This document shows, piece after piece, positions 1-6,421 of a stretch of DNA of 10,862 nt; the first letter of the stretch is position 1; the number at the start of each line of letters is the position of its first letter. The notes under the pieces are model-generated. The model was not told the origin of the DNA. It did no database searches and saw only the letters and a program-made list of their open reading frames with translations. Location: the NCBI GenBank assembly GCA_947457605.1, contig CANGWP010000071.1:1-10862 (forward strand), written 5' to 3'. Origin of the DNA: Bdellovibrionales bacterium. GTDB lineage: Bacteria; Bdellovibrionota; UBA1018; CAIMNF01. A program made the position numbers and the translations under genes.

Positions 1-369
1 CTGGTTCCCTTTGGGATGAATCCGCGCAAGTGCGGGCCGTGAATTCGGCACGGGCAGATATTCAAAAAAAGAATTCAAAGGGATCAAACATCTCCGCTTT
101 GAAAATGATCCACGAAAAGATGGCTTTTCATGAAGAGTCTCAACTCGCGCATTGTGAAACACCATTTTTGGCTTCTCGTTTTTCTCAAAAGGGGGAATCA
201 GGCCGAAAAAATACGGCTTTAACTGCCGCACCCCCTGACTCACTCCAACTACCGGGGCGACATAGCGCGGGAAAACATGCGCCTTGAACTCAAAGTCTTC
301 CTTAAGATTGGCACTGAAAAGAACGGAAAGCTCGCGCGCGGATCTTTCAATCATGAACTGAACACACAT
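1..369 (-). CDS. SRAP (HMCES/YedK-like) abasic-site DNA-protein crosslink protein, 3' end outside window
   Basis: Reading the minus strand from the ATG at 369-367 gives 123 open codons that run off the left edge, so the C-terminal part is missing. The protein starts Met-Cys. In the SRAP family the Met is removed and Cys2 forms a thiazolidine crosslink with abasic sites in single-stranded DNA, shielding them during replication. Other SRAP landmarks follow in order: PRYVAP (residues about 38-43), FGLIP (62-66), NARVET (81-86), PSFR (91-94) and RRCLIP with FFEY (about 99-111). The last holds the Glu used in crosslink chemistry. The residues after Cys2 are VQF rather than the common GRY/GRF. The start is supported by GGTGA five bases upstream, and the upstream nuclease gene stops one base before it, implying translational coupling. 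The family call rests on directly visible motifs. The active-site His expected further on lies outside the window. Confidence 0.88.
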   Translation of the reverse strand, partial: MCVQFMIERSARELSVLFSANLKEDFEFKAHVFPRYVAPVVGVSQGVRQLKPYFFGLIPPFEKNEKPKMVFHNARVETLHEKPSFRGSFSKRRCLIPLNSFFEYLPVPNSRPALARIHPKGNQ

Positions 370-370
370 G

Positions 371-955
371 TCAGTCACCCCACTCCCTTGCCTCACCCCA
401 ACTCAAATCGAACCGCCCCACAAATCGGCTCACAATTCCTGAATCGTCCAAATAGACCTGATTCTCCTGATTCGCCTTTGTCGCATGGTTCGTATAATTG
501 AATGACCCCGTTTCAATTCGCTTTCCGTCCACAATTGCGAACTTATGGTGCATGAGCCCCCTCTGCCTGCCCCGCCGCACCTTGATTCCACCCTTTTTTA
601 AGGTACCAACCAGGGAATAAGTCCCCTTCGCCTGTCTCGCATCCACAAGAACCCTGACCCTTACACCTCTTTTTGAAGCCACCAGCAATGAATGAACCAA
701 CTGATCCAGATTGATATCAAAGACGGCAAGATCAATAGAGTTCTTTGCCGATTCAACGAACCGAACCAATTTCAGATCGCAACGCTCCTCCGGCGAAAAG
801 CAGACTTCACGATCCACAGGGGGAATCACCGTAGCCTCATCCACGAAAGAACTTAGCGCCTGCCCCAGCCTCGATTTTCGACGGGACGCCTCTGACGACC
901 TCCCCGCCACCAAAAGAAGAACGAACAATAGGAAACAACCAATCAAGACCTTCAT
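371..955 (-). CDS. Secreted phospholipase D-family (HKD) nuclease, Nuc-like
   Basis: The product is 194 residues. A signal peptide occupies roughly residues 1-23 (hydrophobic FLLFVLLLVAG, then SSEA). A PLD-like domain follows: a FVESAKNSIDLAVFDI strand region near residues 67-82, RGVRVRVLVDARQ around 95-107, and one HKD motif, H-x-K-x4-D-x6-G-S-x-N (HHKFAIVD...GSFN), around 136-153. Single-HKD proteins of about 150-200 residues, such as Salmonella Nuc, are phosphodiesterases that dimerise to build one active site and cleave DNA without metal. The ATG at 955 is chosen over the TTG one codon earlier because AAGGTG lies seven bases upstream. Only about 30 bases separate this start from the terminator of the upstream regulator and no convincing promoter fits there, so expression may depend on read-through. 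The SRAP gene follows one base after the stop. The substrate (DNA or phospholipid) cannot be told from sequence. Confidence 0.85.
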   Translation of the reverse strand: MKVLIGCFLLFVLLLVAGRSSEASRRKSRLGQALSSFVDEATVIPPVDREVCFSPEERCDLKLVRFVESAKNSIDLAVFDINLDQLVHSLLVASKRGVRVRVLVDARQAKGTYSLVGTLKKGGIKVRRGRQRGLMHHKFAIVDGKRIETGSFNYTNHATKANQENQVYLDDSGIVSRFVGRFDLSWGEAREWGD

Positions 956-983
956 CAAAAAGCACCTTATACCTTGTAGCTAA

Positions 984-1020
984 AAACAAAAAGCCCCGAT
1001 CCTGAACAGGACCGGGGCTC
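984..1020 (-). terminator. Rho-independent terminator of the NtrC-like regulator
   Basis: An inverted repeat pairs AGCCCCG (992-998) with CGGGGCT (1013-1019). One mismatch separates this from a second arm, TCCT (1000-1003) with AGGA (1008-1011), closing a GAAC loop. On the minus strand the hairpin is followed by TTTTTGTTTTT, a classical U-tract. On the plus strand there is no T-run, so it acts leftward. It lies about 38 bases after the regulator stop codon and just before the PLD nuclease start. Confidence 0.88.
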
Positions 1021-1057
1021 TATGTCAGAGACCATTCACTTGGATGGACACACTAAA

Positions 1058-1990
1058 TCACTCGCTACTTCCGATCATGGGACCACGAAATTCAGAATTG
1101 GACTTGAGCGGAGTGATCATTCCACGTTTACGAAGCTTTTCGACGAGTGTGGTACGATTCAGTCCAAGAAGCATGGATGCACGATTCTTATTCCCACTGG
1201 TTCGGGCAAGCGCCTGATCCACAAGGTGATTCTCGAAAGCCGTCACCACGGCCTTCAGATCAACGCCTTTTTCAGAAAGGAACATTCTTGGGAAATCCAC
1301 ATCCGAATTCGCGCCAATGCCATTCATAGCATTCTGCGCCGCCTGAAAAATCTTGGTCGGAAGATCAGAAGCCTCAACAGTTCCCTGGCCCTTTACAATC
1401 ACAATCCGCTCGATCGCATGCTCGAGTTCACGAATGTTTCCAGGCCAGCCATAGCTGGTCAAAGCATCAATTGCTTCAGGAGACGGCTTAGGATTCACAT
1501 TTGAACCTGTAAGCTTATTGAATTTCTCGATGTAGGCGCTTACGAGTGTCGGAATCTGCTCCACACGCTCGCGGAGAGCCGGAATGGAGAAATTGACATA
1601 AGAAAGTTTCGCAAAGAGGTCTGAACGGAAAAGTTTCTCTGAAACGGATTCCTGAAGATTTGCGCTCGAGGAGGCGATGATCCGAGTGGATCCTTGTCCT
1701 TGAACCAGCTTGGCCTGCAAGTGAAGAGGAAGCTCATTGATTTCTTCAAGGAAAATGGTGCCACCAGCTGCAGCTTCCATCTTGGACTGAAACTCGGACT
1801 CAAGAATTTCACCACTGAGTGCGCAGTTCATCACCACGAAATTCCCGTTGGAACGGGAGGAACGGTTATGAATGATCCGTGCGATCAATTCCTTGCCGGT
1901 TCCGTTTTCACCATTGATCAATACGCCCTGCTCAGTCTGAGCCGCCTTCTCAATGAGATCTGATTGAATAGAAAATTGGTTCTCCAACAT
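1058..1990 (-). CDS. NtrC-family AAA+/Fis-HTH regulator lacking the GAFTGA loop
   Basis: The product is 310 residues from the ATG at 1990-1988, which has a textbook GGAAGGAG five bases upstream. An upstream in-frame ATG at 2059 would give 333 residues, but it lacks a ribosome site and lies at or before the predicted transcription start. There is no receiver or other sensor domain. The AAA+ domain shows Walker A GENGTGKE (residues 27-34), a Walker B-like GGTIFLEE (76-83), FRSDLFAKL (121-129), ALRER (138-142) and WPGNIRE (182-188). A Fis-type helix-turn-helix sits at about 263-290 (GNKNRASMLLGLNRTTL). Sigma-54 activators carry GAFTGA between the ESELFG and Walker B segments. Here ESEF runs after about ten residues straight into GGTIF, and the pre-sensor I insertion is also missing. 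Walker B DE is EE, the sensor I segment reads SSS instead of ATN, and the second arginine-finger position is Lys. It probably binds DNA but is unlikely to remodel sigma-54 holoenzyme in the usual way. Confidence 0.85.
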   Translation of the reverse strand: MLENQFSIQSDLIEKAAQTEQGVLINGENGTGKELIARIIHNRSSRSNGNFVVMNCALSGEILESEFQSKMEAAAGGTIFLEEINELPLHLQAKLVQGQGSTRIIASSSANLQESVSEKLFRSDLFAKLSYVNFSIPALRERVEQIPTLVSAYIEKFNKLTGSNVNPKPSPEAIDALTSYGWPGNIRELEHAIERIVIVKGQGTVEASDLPTKIFQAAQNAMNGIGANSDVDFPRMFLSEKGVDLKAVVTAFENHLVDQALARTSGNKNRASMLLGLNRTTLVEKLRKRGMITPLKSNSEFRGPMIGSSE

Positions 1991-2063
1991 AGTAACTCCT
2001 TCCATGAGTTTCAGTTTCTGGAATCGGTCCATCCTTAAGACTCCAGGGCTAACAGCCATAAAT

Positions 2064-2093
2064 AGGGTAAGGCCAATTTTGTCGCACTGTCAA
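2064..2093 (-). promoter_or_regulatory. Predicted sigma-70-type promoter of the NtrC-like regulator
   Basis: On the minus strand a perfect -35 box TTGACA (2093-2088) is followed after 18 bases by TACCCT (2069-2064), a weak TAnnnT -10 element. Transcription would start near 2057. That leaves a leader of roughly 65 bases before the ATG at 1990 and places the alternative ATG at 2059 outside the message. The -10 match is only moderate, so this remains a prediction. Confidence 0.4.
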
Positions 2094-2118
2094 AAACTTT
2101 TCTGAAAAATAATTTTTT

Positions 2119-2131
2119 TTGACTGAGTCAA
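2119..2131. promoter_or_regulatory. 13-bp palindrome, candidate operator upstream of the regulator
   Basis: TTGACTGAGTCAA is a perfect inverted repeat of TTGACT around a central G. It lies about 60-75 bases upstream of the predicted start of the regulator transcript. A further half-site-like TTGACT occurs on the minus strand at 2156-2151. Dimeric Fis-type helix-turn-helix proteins bind such short palindromes, so autoregulation by the adjacent regulator is possible. With only three bases between five-base arms and no U-tract it is a poor terminator. Confidence 0.35.
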
Positions 2132-2231
2132 TTCTTCGTGGATCAAAAAAAGTCAATGAAAGCAAAATTTTACGACGTTTTTAAATACGGAATGTGTGGA
2201 AATAAATTTTTGAGCGACAATCGCAAGGCGC

Positions 2232-2465
2232 CTATTTGAACTGCAACCAATCCATCAGCCTCGCAAACCACAAGTCCGCATTCCTGTCCCCCCTGAAGAA
2301 AACCCAAGCTGCGGTCGTCAAAAACATCATGGCAGAGACAAAAAGAAGCCCTATCCAAGACTTTCCACCCTTCCGCTTCATGCTTCTTGAAAGATCAAGA
2401 AAGATGACTCCAATAGAGATTCCAAAAAAGGGGAAAATCTTAATGACGAGGAAAACAAGTCCCAT
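2232..2465 (-). CDS. Small two-helix inner-membrane protein of unknown function
   Basis: The product is 77 residues. Two hydrophobic stretches (about residues 1-23 and 36-57) look like membrane helices, joined by a short basic loop SRSMKRKGGKSW that by the positive-inside rule should face the cytoplasm. The tail, about 20 residues, is aromatic-rich and ends in WLQFK. The gene starts only nine bases after the metK stop codon with no clear Shine-Dalgarno sequence, so it is probably translated by coupling in the metK transcript. I do not recognise a family. No shadow gene on the other strand explains the open frame, and the amphipathic layout argues that it is real. Confidence 0.65.
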   Translation of the reverse strand: MGLVFLVIKIFPFFGISIGVIFLDLSRSMKRKGGKSWIGLLFVSAMMFLTTAAWVFFRGDRNADLWFARLMDWLQFK

Positions 2466-2474
2466 TCTACGGGC

Positions 2475-3641
2475 TTAGATTTTTGCCTTGAGGGCTGAAA
2501 TCTGGTCAGTGGCTTCCCAAGTAAACTCAGGCTCACTTCTTCCGAAGTGTCCGTACGCGGCTGTCTTTGAGTAAATCGGCCGAAGAAGATTCAAAGTCTC
2601 GATGATTCCACCCGGAGTCAGTCGAAACGTCTTCCGAACCGCATCTTCAATTTTTTGAATGGGGGCCTTCTCGGTTCCGTAAGCGTTTACATGAACACTC
2701 ACCGGCTCCGCCACTCCGATTGCGTAGGCAAGCTGAACGAGGCACCTGTCTGCGAGCCCTGCCGCGACGATATTTTTTGCAACATATCGAGCCATGTAGC
2801 AGGCCGAGCGATCCACTTTGGATGGATCTTTGCCTGAGAACGCTCCACCTCCGTGGGCACCGTGACCGCCGTAGGTATCCACAATGATCTTTCGGCCGGT
2901 CAAACCGCAATCCCCCATCGGGCCGCCAATCACGAAACGACCGGTCGGATTGATGAAGTATTTGGTTTTTGAATCCAACAAGTTTGCAGGAATGGTCTTC
3001 TTGATCACTTCTTCCATTACAGCTTCAACAATTTGGGAATGACTGATCCCATCCGCATGCTGGGTGGAGCAAACAACTGTATCAATCCTTGTCGGACGAC
3101 CATCCACATACTGGGCGGTTACCTGTGTTTTCCCGTCCGGGCGCAACCAGGGAAGAGTTCCGTTCTTGCGCACTTTGGAAAGTTGTTGAGCAAGTTTTTG
3201 GGAAAGAGAAATCGTAAGCGGCATCAATTCCGGTGTTTCATTGATGGCATACCCGAACATGATCCCCTGGTCCCCTGCTCCCTGTTCCTTTTGATTGTGC
3301 ATTCCTTGTCCGGTGGTGACTCCTTGGGAGATGTCCGGACTCTGGCGATCCAAGGTAACCATCACGCCACAAGTGTTGGCGTCAAACCCCTTGTCCGAGT
3401 GGTCATAGCCGATCTTGCGAATGGCATCTCTTGCGACATGAGCGTAATCCACTCGCGCATTCGTGGTTACCTCCCCCGCAATCACCACAAGTCCGGTGGT
3501 GACGAGGGTTTCACAGGCCACACGACCCTTGGGGTCCTGAGAAAGGATTGCATCCAAAACTGCGTCTGATACCTGGTCAGCGATTTTATCCGGATGTCCC
3601 TCGGTCACAGATTCAGAAGTGAAAAGAGTTTCGTATGCCAC
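2475..3641 (-). CDS. metK: S-adenosylmethionine synthetase (methionine adenosyltransferase)
   Basis: Makes S-adenosylmethionine from methionine and ATP in the cytoplasm, releasing phosphate and diphosphate. The product is 388 residues from a GTG at 3641-3639, matching the family norm of about 380-400. It opens with LFTSESVTEGHPDKIADQ, the MetK N-terminal signature with catalytic His in GHPDK (residues 15-19). GAGDQGIMFGYA (121-132) and the glycine-rich GGGAFSGKDPSKVDRSA (264-280) are the two PROSITE-type signatures, and the end shows KTAAYGHFGR. A GTG at 3725 would extend the frame by 28 residues but overlaps the upstream small gene and adds non-conserved sequence, so it is rejected. GAGAAAGG lies 11 bases upstream of the chosen start, a somewhat long spacing. 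The gene sits 34 bases downstream of the basic small protein and nine bases upstream of the membrane protein gene. No SAM riboswitch was seen upstream. Confidence 0.97.
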   Translation of the reverse strand: MAYETLFTSESVTEGHPDKIADQVSDAVLDAILSQDPKGRVACETLVTTGLVVIAGEVTTNARVDYAHVARDAIRKIGYDHSDKGFDANTCGVMVTLDRQSPDISQGVTTGQGMHNQKEQGAGDQGIMFGYAINETPELMPLTISLSQKLAQQLSKVRKNGTLPWLRPDGKTQVTAQYVDGRPTRIDTVVCSTQHADGISHSQIVEAVMEEVIKKTIPANLLDSKTKYFINPTGRFVIGGPMGDCGLTGRKIIVDTYGGHGAHGGGAFSGKDPSKVDRSACYMARYVAKNIVAAGLADRCLVQLAYAIGVAEPVSVHVNAYGTEKAPIQKIEDAVRKTFRLTPGGIIETLNLLRPIYSKTAAYGHFGRSEPEFTWEATDQISALKAKI

Positions 3642-3675
3642 GATTGGGGATGCCTTTCTCTGATTTGAAGTGGAA

Positions 3676-3801
3676 TTATTTTTTGTGAATTGCGAACTTC
3701 GGAGTCGTGCCCTTGTTCTGTTCACGGCGCTTGCGGGCTTTGCCCTTGCGCGCTTGTTTCACTTTTCTTGCCATTCGGGTCTTGCCCGTACGTGATGCCA
3801 T
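3676..3801 (-). CDS. 41-residue highly basic small protein, upstream of metK
   Basis: The ATG at 3801-3799 is preceded by AGGAG at five bases, a strong ribosome site, and gives 41 residues. Seventeen are Lys or Arg against a single Glu, mostly in the stretch from residue 4 to 26 (ARKVKQARKGKARKRR), ending GTTPKFAIHKK. The composition is like small ribosomal or RNA-binding proteins (for example the bTHX or bS22 class), but I cannot place it in a named family. A longer in-frame TTG start at 3867 lacks a ribosome site. The gene precedes metK by 34 bases on the same strand, so the two are probably co-transcribed. The good start signal and coherent composition support a real gene. Confidence 0.62.
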   Translation of the reverse strand: MASRTGKTRMARKVKQARKGKARKRREQNKGTTPKFAIHKK

Positions 3802-3836
3802 AAAATCTCCTAGATTCAATAGTTTTGAGTAGCCTA

Positions 3837-3867
3837 AAGATGTGCCTTTCCTTAGCGAAAAAGTCAA
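3837..3867 (-). promoter_or_regulatory. Possible promoter of the small basic protein-metK-membrane protein operon
   Basis: On the minus strand TTGACT (3867-3862) resembles a -35 box, and CATCTT (3842-3837) is a 3/6 match to the -10 consensus with a 19-base spacer. It lies about 36 bases upstream of the start codon. It is the best candidate in the 122-base divergent region, but the -10 box is weak. Confidence 0.25.
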
Positions 3868-3894
3868 TTCCTAAGTGCTGGCAAACTCCCTTTT

Positions 3895-3910
3895 TGGCAC
3901 CGGATTTGCT
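3895..3910 (+). promoter_or_regulatory. Sigma-54 (-24/-12) promoter overlapping the secretin start region
   Basis: TGGCAC (3895-3900), five bases, then TTGCT (3906-3910) matches the sigma-54 consensus TGGCAC-N5-TTGCW at every consensus position. By the usual geometry (GC of TTGC at -13/-12) transcription would start near 3921. The secretin ATG is at 3924, so the leader would be about three bases, and the apparent Shine-Dalgarno AGGAAAGG (3913-3920) would fall outside the transcript. Such promoters need an enhancer-binding activator with GAFTGA, which the regulator in this window lacks, so another activator would be required. Confidence 0.6.
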
Positions 3911-3923
3911 GTAGGAAAGGGAC

Positions 3924-5351
3924 ATGAGAGCCTTCATTCAAGCACTGGCATTTCTACCACTTACCTTTCCGATTGCAGATGCAAGCGAGGGAATCAACTC
4001 ACTCCCTCCGATCTACCTTGGCGTTGGTGAACAAAGATCGGTTCAAGCGAGTTCTCTTCTGCGATATTCCATCAGCGGGGAATGCATCCGCCACACCCGG
4101 ATTCCCGGGGAAGGCAGGATCCTCTTAAAGGCGATCTGCCCGGGCTTCGCCACGCTATTCATTCAGAGCAAGGATTCTGAAACCTCCACCCGCCAGATCA
4201 GGATCGAGCAACGCAAACAGGGGATTCACCCCCCGGAGCTTATGACCGCCCTGAACTCCTTGCACACTACGGAAGTCATTGACTCAGGATCGGTTTTCAT
4301 ACTTCGGGGACGGATTTCGGACATCCGGGAAGCCGCTGCGATCTCGCACCTTCGAGAGATTTTTCCGCAGACAATCATTGACGAGACGGAGCTTTCTCCC
4401 TCTTGGGCCGAGAGCTCTTTGAAAGCCCTCACAGCACTGGTTTCCCCTCATTCGGGCCTTCGACTCACCCACTCGGATGGGGAGTTTTGGATTCAGGGAT
4501 CTGTTCCGAGTGAGGCCACTCTTTTATCGCTGCGAAAACGGGTTCAAGCCATTCAACCCCTGACCAAGATTGAAATTCAAACGGTGCGTGGTAGTGACAG
4601 CACCCTCTACTTCAAGGTTTTTCTTCTTGAGGTAAAAAAGGACCTCATGCAGAAACTCGGCATCGAGTGGCCCGCGCTTCAACCGACGGCACTGAACCTG
4701 AACCCAGCTCGGCTCGGAGGAAAGAACTCCATCGATCTCAGCATCCACGCTTTGCATGAAAGGGGAATCGCGAGGATTCTCTCGTCTCCTGAACTTGTGG
4801 TGAAGGCGCCAGGGCAGGCGGAGCTTTTCGCCGGCGGTGAAATCCCCATCCGGCAGCGAAATCGATTCAATGAAAGCGTTGCCTGGAAGAGCTTCGGTCT
4901 CACGCTGAAGATCGACGTGAAGGAATTCGGAGAGGATCGCGTCCGTCTTTTGATCGAAACCGAGATCAGCCACCTTGACTCCACACTGAACCAGAATGAG
5001 ATCCCGGGATTGAAAAGCAATCGGATCAAAACCCTCGTGGATGGCAGGATCGGGAAACCACTGTTGCTCTCCGGTCTTTTGCAGGAAGATCAGACGGAAA
5101 CCCGTCGCGGTCTTCCGGGACTGTCCTCCATCCCGGTCCTTGGAAAACTTTTCTCGAGCGAAGACTATCAGAACAAACGATCCGAACTCGTGGCAATCCT
5201 TCTTCCTCATCGATCGCCCCCCGAAGCTCCCATGAGGAAAATTTCCAGTGACATCCCGAAAGGCTTTCTCCCTCTTCCCCGCGATCGCATGAGCGATGAG
5301 GAGCTCGAGGACGCCAGGAAAGACCCGGATTTCCCTTGGAATGTCCTATGA
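3924..5351 (+). CDS. CpaC/RcpA-type secretin of a Tad-like pilus or secretion system
   Basis: The product is 475 residues and forms the outer-membrane ring through which a pilus or substrate passes. A signal peptide spans about residues 1-20 (cleavage after ADA). A pilus-formation N-terminal domain follows (about 27-95: LGVGEQRSV ... ICPGFATLFI), then two BON-like segments (about 120-150 and 185-212: VFILRGRISD, FWIQGSVPSE). The secretin core covers about 225-430, with ILSSPELVVKAPGQAELFAGGEIPI, GLTLKIDV, a SHLDST segment, IPGLKSNRIKT and the signature GLPGLSSIPVLGKLFSS, ending in ELVAILLPH. About 45 hydrophilic residues extend past the core. The order N-domain, BON, secretin is that of CpaC/RcpA rather than PilQ or GspD. 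AGGAAAGG precedes the ATG by three bases. The stop overlaps the next start (ATGA), indicating an operon with the CpaF-type ATPase. The upstream sigma-54 element suggests regulated expression. Confidence 0.9.
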   Translation: MRAFIQALAFLPLTFPIADASEGINSLPPIYLGVGEQRSVQASSLLRYSISGECIRHTRIPGEGRILLKAICPGFATLFIQSKDSETSTRQIRIEQRKQGIHPPELMTALNSLHTTEVIDSGSVFILRGRISDIREAAAISHLREIFPQTIIDETELSPSWAESSLKALTALVSPHSGLRLTHSDGEFWIQGSVPSEATLLSLRKRVQAIQPLTKIEIQTVRGSDSTLYFKVFLLEVKKDLMQKLGIEWPALQPTALNLNPARLGGKNSIDLSIHALHERGIARILSSPELVVKAPGQAELFAGGEIPIRQRNRFNESVAWKSFGLTLKIDVKEFGEDRVRLLIETEISHLDSTLNQNEIPGLKSNRIKTLVDGRIGKPLLLSGLLQEDQTETRRGLPGLSSIPVLGKLFSSEDYQNKRSELVAILLPHRSPPEAPMRKISSDIPKGFLPLPRDRMSDEELEDARKDPDFPWNVL

Positions 5352-6379
5352 TTCCCATACCATTCGCACTGAAGGTGCTTCTGGATGATCCGGAAATCAC
5401 GGATATTTGCATGAACGGATCCCAAGCGATTCAAGTCGACCGCGGTTCGGGATTCGAATCAATCCCCACTTCTTCACCCTTCGAGACGGAGGATGTTTAT
5501 CGACAATTCCTCCTTGAACAACTCTCCTTGAGCGGAAGAACCTGGGATGCAAAATTGCCCTTTGTCGATACCGTCTTTTTTCAAACTCACCGGGCTCATC
5601 TCATCTTTCCCCCTGTCGCACGAAGAGGGATTTGCGTATCCCTAAGGCGTCTTCCCGTATCGATCGTGAATGATTCCGAGGTCGCACAAGCCTTGGTTCG
5701 CAATCGTTGGTTGGAATCCAAAGAAGAATTTGATGCCCTGGTGCAATCCGTACTTCGCCATGAATCCATTCTTTTTTGCGGGGCCACCGGCTCAGGAAAG
5801 ACGACCTTGTTCAATGACCTGCTATCCTTCGTTCCCGGGCGGGAACGTCTGATTGCGATTGAAGACACCGCGGAAATCAACCCCGATCATCCGAATTTCT
5901 TGAGTTTGCTTTCCAGGCCTTCCAATCCCGATGGCTTCGGTGCCGTGACCCTTCGAGACCTGGTTCGACAAACCCTTCGGATGAAACCCGACCGGATCCT
6001 GATTGGGGAGTGCCGTGGAGACGAGGTGCTGGACCTGCTCCTGGCACTGAACACAGGACACCGCGGATCCATGACCACCGTGCATGCGAATTCGGCTTCA
6101 GACGCGCTCAGGCGCCTTGAACTTCTTGCCTTGCTTGCCTCAAAAGGCCACATCCCCGCACCACTCATTCGAACCCTCATTTCAAAGGGAATTCAAAAAA
6201 TCGCTTTCCTCGAGAAAATCGATCGATCCAGAAGAATCACCGAAATTGTCTCAGTTGAGGGAATGGAGCGGGATGTGATCGTTTCGAGAAGGGTTTGCCC
6301 GAAGGCCCAGGACTTTGAAGGCGTTCGACCACCCCACTCGCTCCCCCTGCAAAACGGAATGGCTTTCCGCCAATCATGA
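5348..6379 (+). CDS. CpaF/TadA-type secretion ATPase
   Basis: A hexameric cytoplasmic ATPase powering pilus assembly or secretion. The ATG at 5348 overlaps the secretin stop as ATGA and gives 343 residues; a TTG four codons earlier is less likely. CpaF hallmarks are LLDDPEITDICMNG (residues 11-24), Walker A GATGSGKT (145-152), Asp box LIAIEDTAEI (168-177), an arginine-rich TLRDLVRQTLRMKPDRI (201-217), Walker B ILIGE (217-221) and His box TGHRGSMTTVHANS (236-249). All catalytic positions look intact. At 343 residues it is shorter than many CpaF proteins (about 400-500) because the N-terminal all-alpha region before the LLxDP motif is missing. The last about 35 residues look non-conserved. The gene converges on the platform-protein gene with 42 bases between the stops. 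TadA/CpaF family membership is secure; which substrate it serves is not. Confidence 0.92.
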   Translation: MIPIPFALKVLLDDPEITDICMNGSQAIQVDRGSGFESIPTSSPFETEDVYRQFLLEQLSLSGRTWDAKLPFVDTVFFQTHRAHLIFPPVARRGICVSLRRLPVSIVNDSEVAQALVRNRWLESKEEFDALVQSVLRHESILFCGATGSGKTTLFNDLLSFVPGRERLIAIEDTAEINPDHPNFLSLLSRPSNPDGFGAVTLRDLVRQTLRMKPDRILIGECRGDEVLDLLLALNTGHRGSMTTVHANSASDALRRLELLALLASKGHIPAPLIRTLISKGIQKIAFLEKIDRSRRITEIVSVEGMERDVIVSRRVCPKAQDFEGVRPPHSLPLQNGMAFRQS

Positions 6380-6421
6380 CGGAGACGAAAAGACCGAAAC
6401 CAATCGCATGAAAGATCTTTT
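6380..6421. other. Convergent gap between cpaF-like and platform genes
   Basis: These 42 bases separate two converging stop codons. The only structure is the palindrome AAAGATCTTT (6411-6420). It has no loop and no neighbouring T-tract, so it is not a convincing terminator. Confidence 0.4.

Larger units (their letters stand above)
2060..2231. other. Intergenic AT-rich region between the regulator and the metK operon
   Basis: These 172 bases hold no convincing gene. They contain the predicted regulator promoter, the 13-bp palindrome and several A/T runs. Close to the end of the metK operon is a small hairpin GCGA-CAA-TCGC (2214-2224), followed on the minus strand by TCAAAAATTTATTT. The stem is only four pairs, too weak to call as a terminator. 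Confidence 0.6.

Noticed and set aside
30..287. Plus-strand 85-residue open frame
   Set aside because: It lies opposite the SRAP gene, whose conserved motifs on the minus strand are unmistakable; the plus frame shows no recognisable domain and starts from GTG without a ribosome site.
1022..1504. Plus-strand 160-residue open frame
   Set aside because: Antisense shadow of the AAA+/Fis regulator.
3033..3569. Plus-strand 178-residue open frame
   Set aside because: Antisense shadow of metK.
3642..3725. N-terminal extension of MetK from a GTG at 3725
   Set aside because: Adds 28 non-conserved residues, overlaps the small basic gene and lacks a ribosome site; the GTG at 3641 gives the family's normal start.
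3802..3923. SAM riboswitch upstream of the metK operon
   Set aside because: The 122-base region shows no multi-stem arrangement or conserved SAM-riboswitch core that I could identify.
4524..5210. Minus-strand 228-residue open frame
   Set aside because: Antisense to the secretin core, which carries clear family signatures.
6411..6420. AAAGATCTTT palindrome as a bidirectional terminator
   Set aside because: No loop can form within the perfect palindrome and there is no GC-rich stem or U-tract.
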